Source: Streptomyces sp. CoH27
Lineage (GTDB): Bacteria > Actinomycetota > Actinomycetes > Streptomycetales > Streptomycetaceae
Assembly (NCBI RefSeq): GCF_020181035.1
Contig: NZ_JAIQYY010000018.1
Coordinates: forward strand, 1 to 64,000
Direction: 5' to 3'
Length of the DNA: 64,000 nt
Positions 51,942 to 59,248 of this stretch are shown here, one piece after another. The notes under the pieces are model-generated. The model was not told the DNA's origin, did not search any database, and saw only the letters and a list, made by a program, of their open reading frames with translations. The translations under genes and the position numbers were made by a program. Positions within the stretch are counted from its first letter, which is position 1. Every line of letters starts with the position of its first letter.

Positions 51942-54191
51942 TCAGCCGTTGCGCTTCCAGCGCGGCTTGTCCTCGCGGCGGCCGAACGAGCCGGTGCCGC
52001 GGTGGTCGTCACGACGGCCGAAGGGGCGGTCGTGGCCGCCGGCGCGGAAGCCCGGGCGGTCGTCGCGGCGGTCGCGGTTGAACGGGCGGTCGCTGCCCCG
52101 GTGCCCGTGGCCACCGCGCTCGTCCCGGCGGAAGCCGCCACGGTCGTCACGGCGCTCGAAGCCACCGCGGTCCTCGCGGCGCTCGAAGGAACGGCCGCCG
52201 CGGTCGCCGCCACGGTCACGGTCGAAGCTCCGGTCACGGTCACGGTCGCGGTCGAAGGGGCGACGGTCGTCACGGCGCTCGAAGCCACGGCCACCCCGGT
52301 CGTCACGACGGTCGCGGTTGAACGGACGGTCGCCGCCCCGGTCGCGGTCGAACGGACGACGGTCGTCACGGCGGTCGTCACGGCGCTCGAAGCCACGGCC
52401 ACCCCGGTCGTCACGACGGTCGTCGCGGCGCTCGAAGCCACCCCGGTCCTCGCGGCGCTCGAAGGTACGGCCACCACGGTCGCCGCCCCGGTCACGGTCA
52501 CGGTCGAACGGGCGACGGTCCTCACGGCGCTCGAAGCCGCCCCGCTCGCCGCGCTCACCACGGTCGCGGTCGAAGCTCCGCCGCTCCCGGCGCTCGTACG
52601 GCGCCGAAGCCGCCGGACGCTCCTCGCGCTCGGCCCGCTCGGCCTGCTGCGCGGCGGCGGCTGCGGCCTTGGCCTCGGCCGCCGCCAGCTCCTCCGCGGC
52701 CGTCGCCTGGGCCTCGGCCACCGCGGCCTCGGGGTCCTCGCCGCGCTCGCGGGCGACCCGGGCGACCAGCCGGTCGGACTCCTCGCGCAGCTCGGCCGCG
52801 CGGCGCTGGGCACGCTCCAGCTGCTTGGTGAGCTGGGCGACCTCGCGCTCGGCCTGCTGGGCGGCGTTGTTCGCGGACTCGGCCTGGACCTCGGTCATGG
52901 AGCGGGCGCCGGTGATCTCGGCGACCTCCGGGTCGAAGGCGCCGGCCCCCTGGATGATGTGGCGCGCGGCGTCGACGCCGGCGTCCTCCATCAGGCGGAA
53001 GATCTGGCGCCGCTGGTGCGGCAGGGACAGCGAGACGACCGTGCCGGTGCGCCCGGCGCGGGCCGTACGGCCGGCGCGGTGCAGGTAGTCCTTGTGGTCG
53101 CCGGCCGGGTCCACGTTCAGGACCAGGTCGATGCCGTCGACGTGGATGCCTCGGGCGGCGACGTCGGTGGCGACCAGGACGTTGACGTAGCCGTCCTTGA
53201 AGTCGGCCAGGGTGCGGGTGCGGGCGCCCTGGGTCATGCCGCCGTGCAGCGCGTCGGCCTTCACGCCGGCCTCGCGCAGCTGCTCGGCGACGCGGTCGGC
53301 GCCCAGCTGGGTGCGGACGAAGATGATCGTGCGGCCCTTGCGGGAGGCGATCGCGGCGGTGACCGGCGCCTTGTCCTTGGGCTTCACGATGAGGATGTGG
53401 TGCGACATGGTCGTCACCGCGCCCTGGGCCGCGTCCACCTCGTGCGAGACGGGGCTGTTCAGGTAGCGGTCGACGAGGGTCTGGATCTCGTTCTCCATCG
53501 TGGCGGAGAAGAGCATGCGCTGGCCGCCCGCCGGGACCTGGTCGAGCAGCTCGGTGACCTCGGGCAGGAAGCCCAGGTCGGACATCTGGTCGGCCTCGTC
53601 CAGGACGGCGATCTGCACGTCCTCCAGGGAGCAGGCGCCGCGGTTGATGATGTCGCGCAGCCGGCCGGGCGTGGCGACGAGGATGTCGACGCCGCGCTCC
53701 AGGGCGTAGATCTGGTTGCCCATGGAGGTGCCGCCGCAGACGACCTTCATCTTCAGGCCGAGGACGTCGCCGTACGGCTGGAGGGCGTCGGCGACCTGCA
53801 TGGCCAGCTCGCGGGTCGGGGTGAGGATGACCGCGCGGGGCTTGTGCTTCTGGGTGCGACCGCCGGCCAGCGTGGCCAGGGTCGGCAGACCGAAGGAGAG
53901 GGTCTTGCCGGAGCCGGTGCGGCCACGGCCGAGGATGTCCTTGCCGGTCAGGGCGTCCGGGATGGTCGCGGCCTGGATCGGGAAGGGGGTCGTCACGCCG
54001 TTCTGTGCGAGCTTGCGCACGATGCCCTCGGGCAGGCCGAGGTCGGCGAAGGTGATCTGGGGGGACTGGGGGGTGGTGTCAGCGGCCTCTGCGGCCTCGG
54101 TGACCTCGGTCGTCACGTCGACGAGTTCCTGGTCGAGCTCGGTGAGCTCGTTCTCGGACACGACGAACTGATCAGTGCTGGACACGGACAT
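51942..54191 (-). CDS. DEAD-box RNA helicase with long RD/RG-rich tail
   Basis: A 749-residue helicase. The core (about residues 45-420) has the Q motif (ITFADLGLPEGIVRKLAQNG), Walker A GRGRTGSGKTLSF, PTRELA, DEAD in VLDEADQMSDLGF, SAT, and the C-terminal motifs VATDVAARGIHVDG and HRAGRTARAG. A charged coiled coil follows (about 440-520). The last ~210 residues are a low-complexity tail of repeated FERRDDR, FDRDRD and GGDRGG units, likely disordered and RNA-binding, as in cold-shock helicases. ATG 54191 is chosen. Confidence 0.93.
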   Translation of the reverse strand: MSVSSTDQFVVSENELTELDQELVDVTTEVTEAAEAADTTPQSPQITFADLGLPEGIVRKLAQNGVTTPFPIQAATIPDALTGKDILGRGRTGSGKTLSFGLPTLATLAGGRTQKHKPRAVILTPTRELAMQVADALQPYGDVLGLKMKVVCGGTSMGNQIYALERGVDILVATPGRLRDIINRGACSLEDVQIAVLDEADQMSDLGFLPEVTELLDQVPAGGQRMLFSATMENEIQTLVDRYLNSPVSHEVDAAQGAVTTMSHHILIVKPKDKAPVTAAIASRKGRTIIFVRTQLGADRVAEQLREAGVKADALHGGMTQGARTRTLADFKDGYVNVLVATDVAARGIHVDGIDLVLNVDPAGDHKDYLHRAGRTARAGRTGTVVSLSLPHQRRQIFRLMEDAGVDAARHIIQGAGAFDPEVAEITGARSMTEVQAESANNAAQQAEREVAQLTKQLERAQRRAAELREESDRLVARVARERGEDPEAAVAEAQATAAEELAAAEAKAAAAAAQQAERAEREERPAASAPYERRERRSFDRDRGERGERGGFERREDRRPFDRDRDRGGDRGGRTFERREDRGGFERRDDRRDDRGGRGFERRDDRRDDRRPFDRDRGGDRPFNRDRRDDRGGRGFERRDDRRPFDRDRDRDRSFDRDRGGDRGGRSFERREDRGGFERRDDRGGFRRDERGGHGHRGSDRPFNRDRRDDRPGFRAGGHDRPFGRRDDHRGTGSFGRREDKPRWKRNG

Positions 54192-54422
54192 GCGAATGCG
54201 AAACCTTCCGGAGTCTCTTCGGCACGCGCCCGTCAACTCCGTGATTCGCTCACGACCGCCTCAATGCGGTCCGCCACGGCAAAGGAGAGTACGCGCCACA
54301 CGGCGCGCTCTGTGGTGGCGCCGGGCAAATGGGATCAAACGATCTACCACCATACGCACCTACCACCCCTGAAGGCAAACCGAGCTCATCGCCGCAGGTC
54401 GGCGCCGTTCGGCTCGGCCCCC

Positions 54423-54953
54423 TCACGCCGGTGCGCCCGCCTCGGGTGCCGGCTCGCGCTGGACCAGCTGGGGTCCCGGGCCCTCGTGCGCCGAGGAGGA
54501 CGGCTCGGGCGTCGGGGACTGAGAGGGGGGCGGGGGCGGCGGGGTGGAGGCCGGGGGTGCGGGCGGCTGGGAGGTGGCCGGCGGGGTGGACGGGGCCGCG
54601 GTCGGCGGCGGGTCCCCGGGGTCGGGGGTCTTCCGCGGCTTACCGGGCTTGCCGGGCTGGACAGGGGGCGCGGACGCGCTGCCCGCGGCGGACGGGGCCG
54701 CCGACGCACTGGGCGACTCGCCGGGCTTCACCGTGCCGCCGTTGCCGTGCTTGCCGTCGCCCGCGGAGCCGCCGTGCTGCCGGCCGCCGACGCCGTCCAC
54801 CGGGCCGCCGTCCGGCGCCTCGCCGCCGTGCCGGCCCGCCGAGTGGGAGGGCCGGGCCCGGCCGGCGTCGTCACCCACGTTCACACAGCCGGCCGCCGTG
54901 GCGACGGCCAGCATGGTGACGGCGAGCCGGACGGGTACGTACAAGGGGCGCAC
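54423..54953 (-). CDS. Proline-rich lipoprotein
   Basis: A 176-residue protein. The N-terminus has a signal peptide ending in a lipobox-like ATAAGC (Cys about residue 23), so it is probably anchored as a lipoprotein. The rest is low-complexity: Gly/His-rich, then Pro/Ser-rich, typical of a cell-wall-spanning spacer. No folded domain is visible. GTG 54953 has GGAGG 8 bp upstream. It follows the helicase gene on the same strand. Confidence 0.78.
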   Translation of the reverse strand: MRPLYVPVRLAVTMLAVATAAGCVNVGDDAGRARPSHSAGRHGGEAPDGGPVDGVGGRQHGGSAGDGKHGNGGTVKPGESPSASAAPSAAGSASAPPVQPGKPGKPRKTPDPGDPPPTAAPSTPPATSQPPAPPASTPPPPPPSQSPTPEPSSSAHEGPGPQLVQREPAPEAGAPA

Positions 54954-55086
54954 GGCGGCCACCTCCGAGGGCAAGGAAGAGAGTCAACCTCCCCAACTCC
55001 CCCCGCCCGCAAGAGGACACGCGCCCCGCCCGCATCGGCGCCCAGCCGTACGCACATCCGCGCCCGGCGCCGCACGCGCTCGCCGC

Positions 55087-55437
55087 TCAGCCGTAGCCCA
55101 GCGTGTGCAGCCGGGCGTCGTCGATGCCGAAGTGATGTGCGATCTCGTGCACCACCGTCACCTCGGTTTCCACGACCACGTCCTCACGGGTCTCGCACAT
55201 CCTGAGCGTCGGCCCCCGGTAGACGGTGATCCGGTCCGGCAGCACGCCCGCGTACCACTCGCCCCGGTCGGTCAGCGGCGTGCCCTCGTACAGGCCGAGC
55301 AGCTCGGGGTCGTCGGTGGGGGGCTCGTCCTCCACGAACACCGCCACGTTGTCCATGAGCCGCGTCAGCTCCGGCGGGATCCGGTCGAGCGCCTCGGCGA
55401 CCAGCTCCTCGAACTCCTCACGCGTCATCTCCAGCAC
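55087..55437 (-). CDS. Small zincin-like metallopeptidase family protein
   Basis: About 116 residues. The zinc site HEIAHHFGID (HExxH plus a third ligand region) lies near the C-terminus, preceded by the conserved start EMTREEFEELVAEALDRIPP and DNVAVFVEDEP. This is the actinobacterial metallopeptidase family related to the acidobacterial/Thermus zincin 1, whose substrate is unknown. GTG 55437 is preferred; ATG 55428 is closer to the core but has a poorly spaced ribosome site. It is divergent from the metallophosphoesterase gene. Confidence 0.88.
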   Translation of the reverse strand: MLEMTREEFEELVAEALDRIPPELTRLMDNVAVFVEDEPPTDDPELLGLYEGTPLTDRGEWYAGVLPDRITVYRGPTLRMCETREDVVVETEVTVVHEIAHHFGIDDARLHTLGYG

Positions 55438-55533
55438 AGGGTCATTGTCCGGTACGACAGCTTCGTACGAGCGGCGCGTACGACTGCGGTGCGGCGCCGC
55501 ATATCCGCGTCCGTACGTGGGCATACGGGACCA

Positions 55534-57177
55534 ATGGTCCGCGTCCCCGTCGCCGCCCGCCGCCCGGTCGCAGCCCTGCGCACGCTGACGAACCGCGTAC
55601 GCCTGCGCCCCATCCGCACCCTCCGCACCCCGGCACACCCCACCGGCCGAAGGCCCCGCACCCTCCGCACCCCGGCACACCCCATCCGCCGACGGCCCCG
55701 CACGCTCCCCGCCCCGGAAGCCGGCGCCCGCCCCTGGCTGAGCGCTCTCGGGCTCACGGCCGTCGTCCTCGTCGGCGCCTGGCTGGGCCTGCTGATCGTC
55801 GGGAACGTACGGACCCCGGTCGGCCCGATGAACACGACGATGGCGCTGCGCCCCTCCCTCACCGGCGGCACGAAGATCAACATCTCGCCGTTGGGCGCGC
55901 TCTCCCTCGACAGCCATGTGGCCCCGGTCCGCCTGGACGTCAACGTCGACCAGCTCGACCCGCTCCGCTCCCAGGCCCTGGTCGACCACCCCGAGCGGCT
56001 CTCCGGCCTCCAGGACGAGGTGGCCCGGGACGTCGAGCACGGCACGCTGGACCTGGCGGTGCGCTCCTGCGCCGCGGTCGTCGTGGGCGCCACCACCCTC
56101 GGCCTCGCCGTCTACCGCCGCCCGCGCCGGGCTCTCGCGGCCGGCGGACTGGCCCTGGCGCTGCTCGCCGCCTCGGGCGCGTCGGCGTACGCCACCTGGA
56201 ACCCGAAGTCGGTGCTGGAGCCGAAGTACTCGGGGCTGCTGTCGTCGGCGCCGTCCGTGGTCGGCAACGCGCGCAGCATCGTCACCGAGTTCGACGTCTA
56301 CCAGAAGGAGCTGGCCCGTCTGGTGACGAACGTGACGAAGCTCTACGACGTCACCTCCACGCTCCCGGCCTACCAGCCGGACCCCTCCACCATCCGGGTC
56401 CTGCACGTGTCGGACATCCATCTCAACCCGGCGAGCTGGAAGATCATCGCCTCGCTGGTGGAGCAGTACAAGGTGAACGTGATCGTCGACTCCGGCGACA
56501 CCATGGACCACGGGATAGCGGCCGAGAACGGCTTCCTGGACCCGGTCAGGGACCTGGGCGTGCCGTATGTGTGGGTGCGCGGCAACCACGATTCGCGGAT
56601 CACCCAGCACTACCTGGGGCGGATGAAGAACGTGCACGTCCTGGACGACGCCCGGGCGCAGACGGTCGCGGGCCTGCGGTTCGCGGGCATCGGGGATCCG
56701 CAGTTCACCCCCGACCGTTCGGCGGTGCCGGGCGGCGACGCGGCCGAGCAACTGGCCGGTGACCGGCTGGCCAGCGCCCTGCGCGACCAGAAGGCCCGGC
56801 GCACCCCGGTGGACATCGCCGTCGCCCACGAACCGGCCGCGGCGCGCGAGACGGACGGCGAGGTGCCGCTGGTGCTCTGCGGCCATCTGCACCACGAGGG
56901 GGACGAGATCCTGCCCTACGGCACCCGGCTCCGCATGGAGGGCTCCACGGGCGGAAGCGGGCTGCGCGCGGTGGAGGGCAAGTACCCCGCCCCGATCGAG
57001 GCCTCGATCCTCTACTTCGACCGGGACAGCCGCCGCCTCCAGGCCTGGGACGCGATCAGGCTGGGCGGGCTGGGCGAGACGACGGCCGAGGTCAGCCGCC
57101 ATCTGGCCACCCCGGTCAAGCCCGGCGCCGCCCCCACCACGCCCGTCTCTCCCTCGGCTTCCGCCCCCTCGCCGTAA
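55534..57177 (+). CDS. Membrane-anchored metallophosphoesterase
   Basis: A 547-residue protein. The N-terminal ~65 residues are Arg/Pro-rich with two 14-residue repeats (RTLRTPAHPTGRRP and RTLRTPAHPIRRRP). A hydrophobic helix follows at about 72-90 (LGLTAVVLVGAWLGLLIVG), with another near 190-215 (AAGGLALALLAASGASAYAT). The C-terminal half is a calcineurin-like phosphoesterase: HVSDIHLNP, VDSGDTMDHG, VRGNHDSRITQ, and LCGHLHHEG. All metal-ligand motifs are present. The catalytic domain is probably outside the membrane. ATG 55534 has GGGA upstream. Confidence 0.9.
   Translation: MVRVPVAARRPVAALRTLTNRVRLRPIRTLRTPAHPTGRRPRTLRTPAHPIRRRPRTLPAPEAGARPWLSALGLTAVVLVGAWLGLLIVGNVRTPVGPMNTTMALRPSLTGGTKINISPLGALSLDSHVAPVRLDVNVDQLDPLRSQALVDHPERLSGLQDEVARDVEHGTLDLAVRSCAAVVVGATTLGLAVYRRPRRALAAGGLALALLAASGASAYATWNPKSVLEPKYSGLLSSAPSVVGNARSIVTEFDVYQKELARLVTNVTKLYDVTSTLPAYQPDPSTIRVLHVSDIHLNPASWKIIASLVEQYKVNVIVDSGDTMDHGIAAENGFLDPVRDLGVPYVWVRGNHDSRITQHYLGRMKNVHVLDDARAQTVAGLRFAGIGDPQFTPDRSAVPGGDAAEQLAGDRLASALRDQKARRTPVDIAVAHEPAAARETDGEVPLVLCGHLHHEGDEILPYGTRLRMEGSTGGSGLRAVEGKYPAPIEASILYFDRDSRRLQAWDAIRLGGLGETTAEVSRHLATPVKPGAAPTTPVSPSASAPSP
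55616..55700 (+). repeat. In-frame 42-bp tandem repeat in the metallophosphoesterase gene
   Basis: Two near-identical 42-bp units (CGCACCCTCCGCACCCCGGC core) with a partial third encode RTLRTPAHPxxRRP repeats. The in-frame length makes copy-number change harmless to the reading frame. Confidence 0.75.
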
Positions 57178-57257
57178 ACCGTTTTGGCGATACCCCTCGC
57201 CATCCCATATGCTTCTCACGTCCCCGACGCGCTGAGAAGCGCCCAGGCGGGCCGATA

Positions 57258-57330
57258 GCCCTCATCGTCTAGCGGCCTAGGACGCCGCCCTTTCAAGGCG
57301 GTAGCACGGGTTCGAATCCCGTTGGGGGCA
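57258..57330 (+). tRNA. tRNA-Glu (TTC)
   Basis: A 73-nt cloverleaf with acceptor GCCCTCA/TGGGGGC, anticodon TTC and T arm ACGGGTTCGAATCCCGT. No encoded CCA. First of a three-tRNA cluster. Confidence 0.95.
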
Positions 57331-57368
57331 CGCAAAACCGTGTGCGACACTGTTGCACGCACAAGCTT

Positions 57369-57443
57369 GGTCCTGTGGAGCAGTTTGGAGTGCTCGCCAC
57401 CCTGTCAAGGTGGAGGCCGCGGGTTCAAATCCCGTCAGGACCG
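57369..57443 (+). tRNA. tRNA-Asp (GTC), copy 1
   Basis: A 75-nt cloverleaf with acceptor GGTCCTG/CAGGACC, anticodon GTC and T arm GCGGGTTCAAATCCCGT. Identical to the copy at 63291-63365. Confidence 0.95.
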
Positions 57444-57447
57444 CTGG

Positions 57448-57463
57448 TGTTTCACGTGAAACA
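57448..57463. other. parS: parS chromosome-partition site
   Basis: TGTTTCACGTGAAACA is a perfect 16-bp palindrome matching the ParB-binding consensus used across bacteria; the symmetry extends to 20 bp (57446-57465). It sits in the gap between tRNA-Asp and tRNA-Phe. In Streptomyces, parS sites cluster around oriC, which fits an oriC-proximal location. Confidence 0.93.
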
Positions 57464-57467
57464 CCGT

Positions 57468-57541
57468 GGCTGGGTAGCTCAGTTGGTACGAGCGATCGCC
57501 TGAAAAGCGATAGGTCGCCGGTTCGACCCCGGCCCCAGCCA
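57468..57541 (+). tRNA. tRNA-Phe (GAA)
   Basis: A 74-nt cloverleaf with acceptor GGCTGGG/CCCAGCC, D arm AGCTCAGTTGGTACGAGC, anticodon GAA and T arm GCCGGTTCGACCCCGGC. It begins 5 bp after the parS palindrome. Confidence 0.95.
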
Positions 57542-57548
57542 CAACCAG

Positions 57549-57575
57549 AAGGCCCCGTTCGATGAACGGGGCCTT
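57549..57575 (+). terminator. Terminator of the tRNA cluster
   Basis: AAGGCCCCGTTC-GAT-GAACGGGGCCTT, a perfect 12-bp stem with a 3-base loop, 7 bp after tRNA-Phe. Confidence 0.88.
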
Positions 57576-57598
57576 CGTCGTAGCGGGGGAGGGCAGGC

Positions 57599-57814
57599 AT
57601 GGCGGACGACTTCCAGGGTTTCCAAGGTTTCCAGGGTTTCGACATCGCTCGGCGCGGTTACGACCGCGCCCAGGTGGACGCCTATCTGACCCGGCTGACC
57701 GCAGGTACGGCACCCGAGGCACCGCCGGTCTTCGACATCGTCCGGCGCGGGTATGACCGGGCTCAGGTGGACGCACGGGTCGCACAGCTGCTGAACAGGG
57801 GGACGGGGAGATGA
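57599..57814 (+). CDS. Small DivIVA-motif repeat protein
   Basis: A 71-residue protein built from two copies of a DivIVA N-terminal-like motif: FDIARRGYDRAQVDAYLTRL and FDIVRRGYDRAQVDARVAQL. In DivIVA, this F...GYD...V region forms the membrane-binding loop and start of the coiled coil that marks hyphal tips and septa. Here it is preceded by three FQG repeats and is too short for a coiled coil. Its TGA overlaps the next gene's ATG (ATGA). ATG 57599 has GGGGAGGG upstream. Confidence 0.82.
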   Translation: MADDFQGFQGFQGFDIARRGYDRAQVDAYLTRLTAGTAPEAPPVFDIVRRGYDRAQVDARVAQLLNRGTGR

Positions 57815-58137
57815 ACCAGGACCAGGCCGCCGCCGTGACAGCGGACACCCAGCTGGAGAAGACCCGGGCGCGGTACGGGCTGCTCGCGGTCATCGCCAGC
57901 AATCTCGCGATCGTCATCGTCGCGATCATCGGCGTGTGGCGACTCGACGGGGACAAGTCCGTGATCGTCGGCATCCTCACCGCCGCGTTCACCGCCGTGA
58001 GCAGCATGACCACCGCCTACCTGGGCATCAAGGCCGTCTCCAACACCGCCAAGTCGCTCGCACTGGGAGCCGCCGCAGGCCGTGCCGCCGGTTCCGCGGC
58101 CCCCTCGGGCGGGACGGGGCCGGCCTCCGGCGCGTGA
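57811..58137 (+). CDS. Hypothetical two-helix membrane protein
   Basis: A 108-residue protein with two predicted helices (LLAVIASNLAIVIVAIIGVW and IVGILTAAFTAVSSMTTAYL) and a polar N-terminus. A hydrophilic Gly/Ala/Ser-rich tail follows. It is translationally coupled to the DivIVA-motif protein, so the two may act together at the membrane. I do not recognise a family. Confidence 0.8.
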   Translation: MNQDQAAAVTADTQLEKTRARYGLLAVIASNLAIVIVAIIGVWRLDGDKSVIVGILTAAFTAVSSMTTAYLGIKAVSNTAKSLALGAAAGRAAGSAAPSGGTGPASGA

Positions 58138-58210
58138 TGTTTCCCGGCCCGCGCGCGCTCCTGCACCGGGGGCCGGGAAAGCCGGTCCTGGTTTCCAGGG
58201 AGGAACTCAC

Positions 58211-59155
58211 GTGCGTTTCAGACACGGGGTGTTGACCGTCACGCTGGCGATCGCGACCGCACTGCCGCTGGCCGGCACCGCCGTGGCGGACGGCAGCCAC
58301 GGCCCGGGCCTGCTCACCGCCACCGACTACAGCACGGGCACCGCGAACATGGTCGCCCTCAATCCCGTCGCCGGAACCGTCACCACCGTCTACGCCCAGG
58401 GCGCCACGGACGGCGTCGTGTCCCCCGACGGCTCCCGGGTGGCGTACATCCATCCCGAAAGCACCTGCATCCCCCAGCCGGAGGGGGGCTGCGCCTACGC
58501 CCAGGACCTGATGGTCGCCGGAGCCGACGGCAGCAATCCGCACGTCCTGGTCGCGGGCGTCCAGCCCGAGACGAACGACGCCCCGTACGTCGCCCACCCC
58601 CACTGGTCGCCCGACGGACAACGGATCGTCTTCGACAGCCCACGCGGCCTGGAGTGGGTGAACACCGACGGCACCGGCGAGCAGACGCTCGCCGTCGGCA
58701 TGCGCGGCACCTTCTCGCCCGACGGCCGCTCCCTCGCCTTCCTGCAGACCACCGAGTACCAGGCCGCGGACGGCTCCTGGCAGTACGGCGCCGACGTCTC
58801 CATCATGGACACCACCACCCTGGAGGCGCGCCGGCTCACCACGAGCCACGACGTGTGGGCATCGCCCGCCGACTGGTCCCCGGACGGCACCCGGCTCGCC
58901 TACACGACCCAGTACGGCGTGCACTCCGTCGACGTGGCCACCGGTGCGGTCACCGACCTGAACAGCGGCTGGACGACCCCGCTGTCCTCCGACCAGAACG
59001 CCGTCTACTCCCCCGACGGCACGAAGATCGCCTTCGAGGGCCACGACGACGTCACCGGCGACAACGCCACCTACGTGATGAACGCCACCGACGGCAGCGG
59101 CCTGCAGCGGCTCACCGACCGCCCGGTGCTGCTCACCGACTGGCGCACGGAGTAG
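58211..59155 (+). CDS. Secreted TolB/PD40-like beta-propeller protein
   Basis: A 314-residue protein with a signal peptide (VLTVTLAIATALPLAGTAVA). It has about five PD40 repeats with the typical SPDG motif: VVSPDGSRVAYIH, HWSPDGQRIVFDS, TFSPDGRSLAFLQ, DWSPDGTRLAYTT and VYSPDGTKIAFEG. It forms a TolB-type propeller outside the cell and probably binds protein or ligand; no catalytic site is visible. GTG 58211 has GGAGG 8 bp upstream. Confidence 0.9.
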   Translation: MRFRHGVLTVTLAIATALPLAGTAVADGSHGPGLLTATDYSTGTANMVALNPVAGTVTTVYAQGATDGVVSPDGSRVAYIHPESTCIPQPEGGCAYAQDLMVAGADGSNPHVLVAGVQPETNDAPYVAHPHWSPDGQRIVFDSPRGLEWVNTDGTGEQTLAVGMRGTFSPDGRSLAFLQTTEYQAADGSWQYGADVSIMDTTTLEARRLTTSHDVWASPADWSPDGTRLAYTTQYGVHSVDVATGAVTDLNSGWTTPLSSDQNAVYSPDGTKIAFEGHDDVTGDNATYVMNATDGSGLQRLTDRPVLLTDWRTE

Positions 59156-59248
59156 CGGCCGGCACCCACGGCCGGACGGGGGCGGGGTGCGAGCCGCGCG
59201 CAAAAGCGTTCGCCACTCATTTCCCCGAGGTGAGATCCTGGACCGCGT

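Noticed and set aside
51950..52600. CRISPR-like or satellite array
   Set aside because: The repetition is in frame and encodes the RD/RG-rich tail of the helicase; there are no constant repeats with unique spacers.
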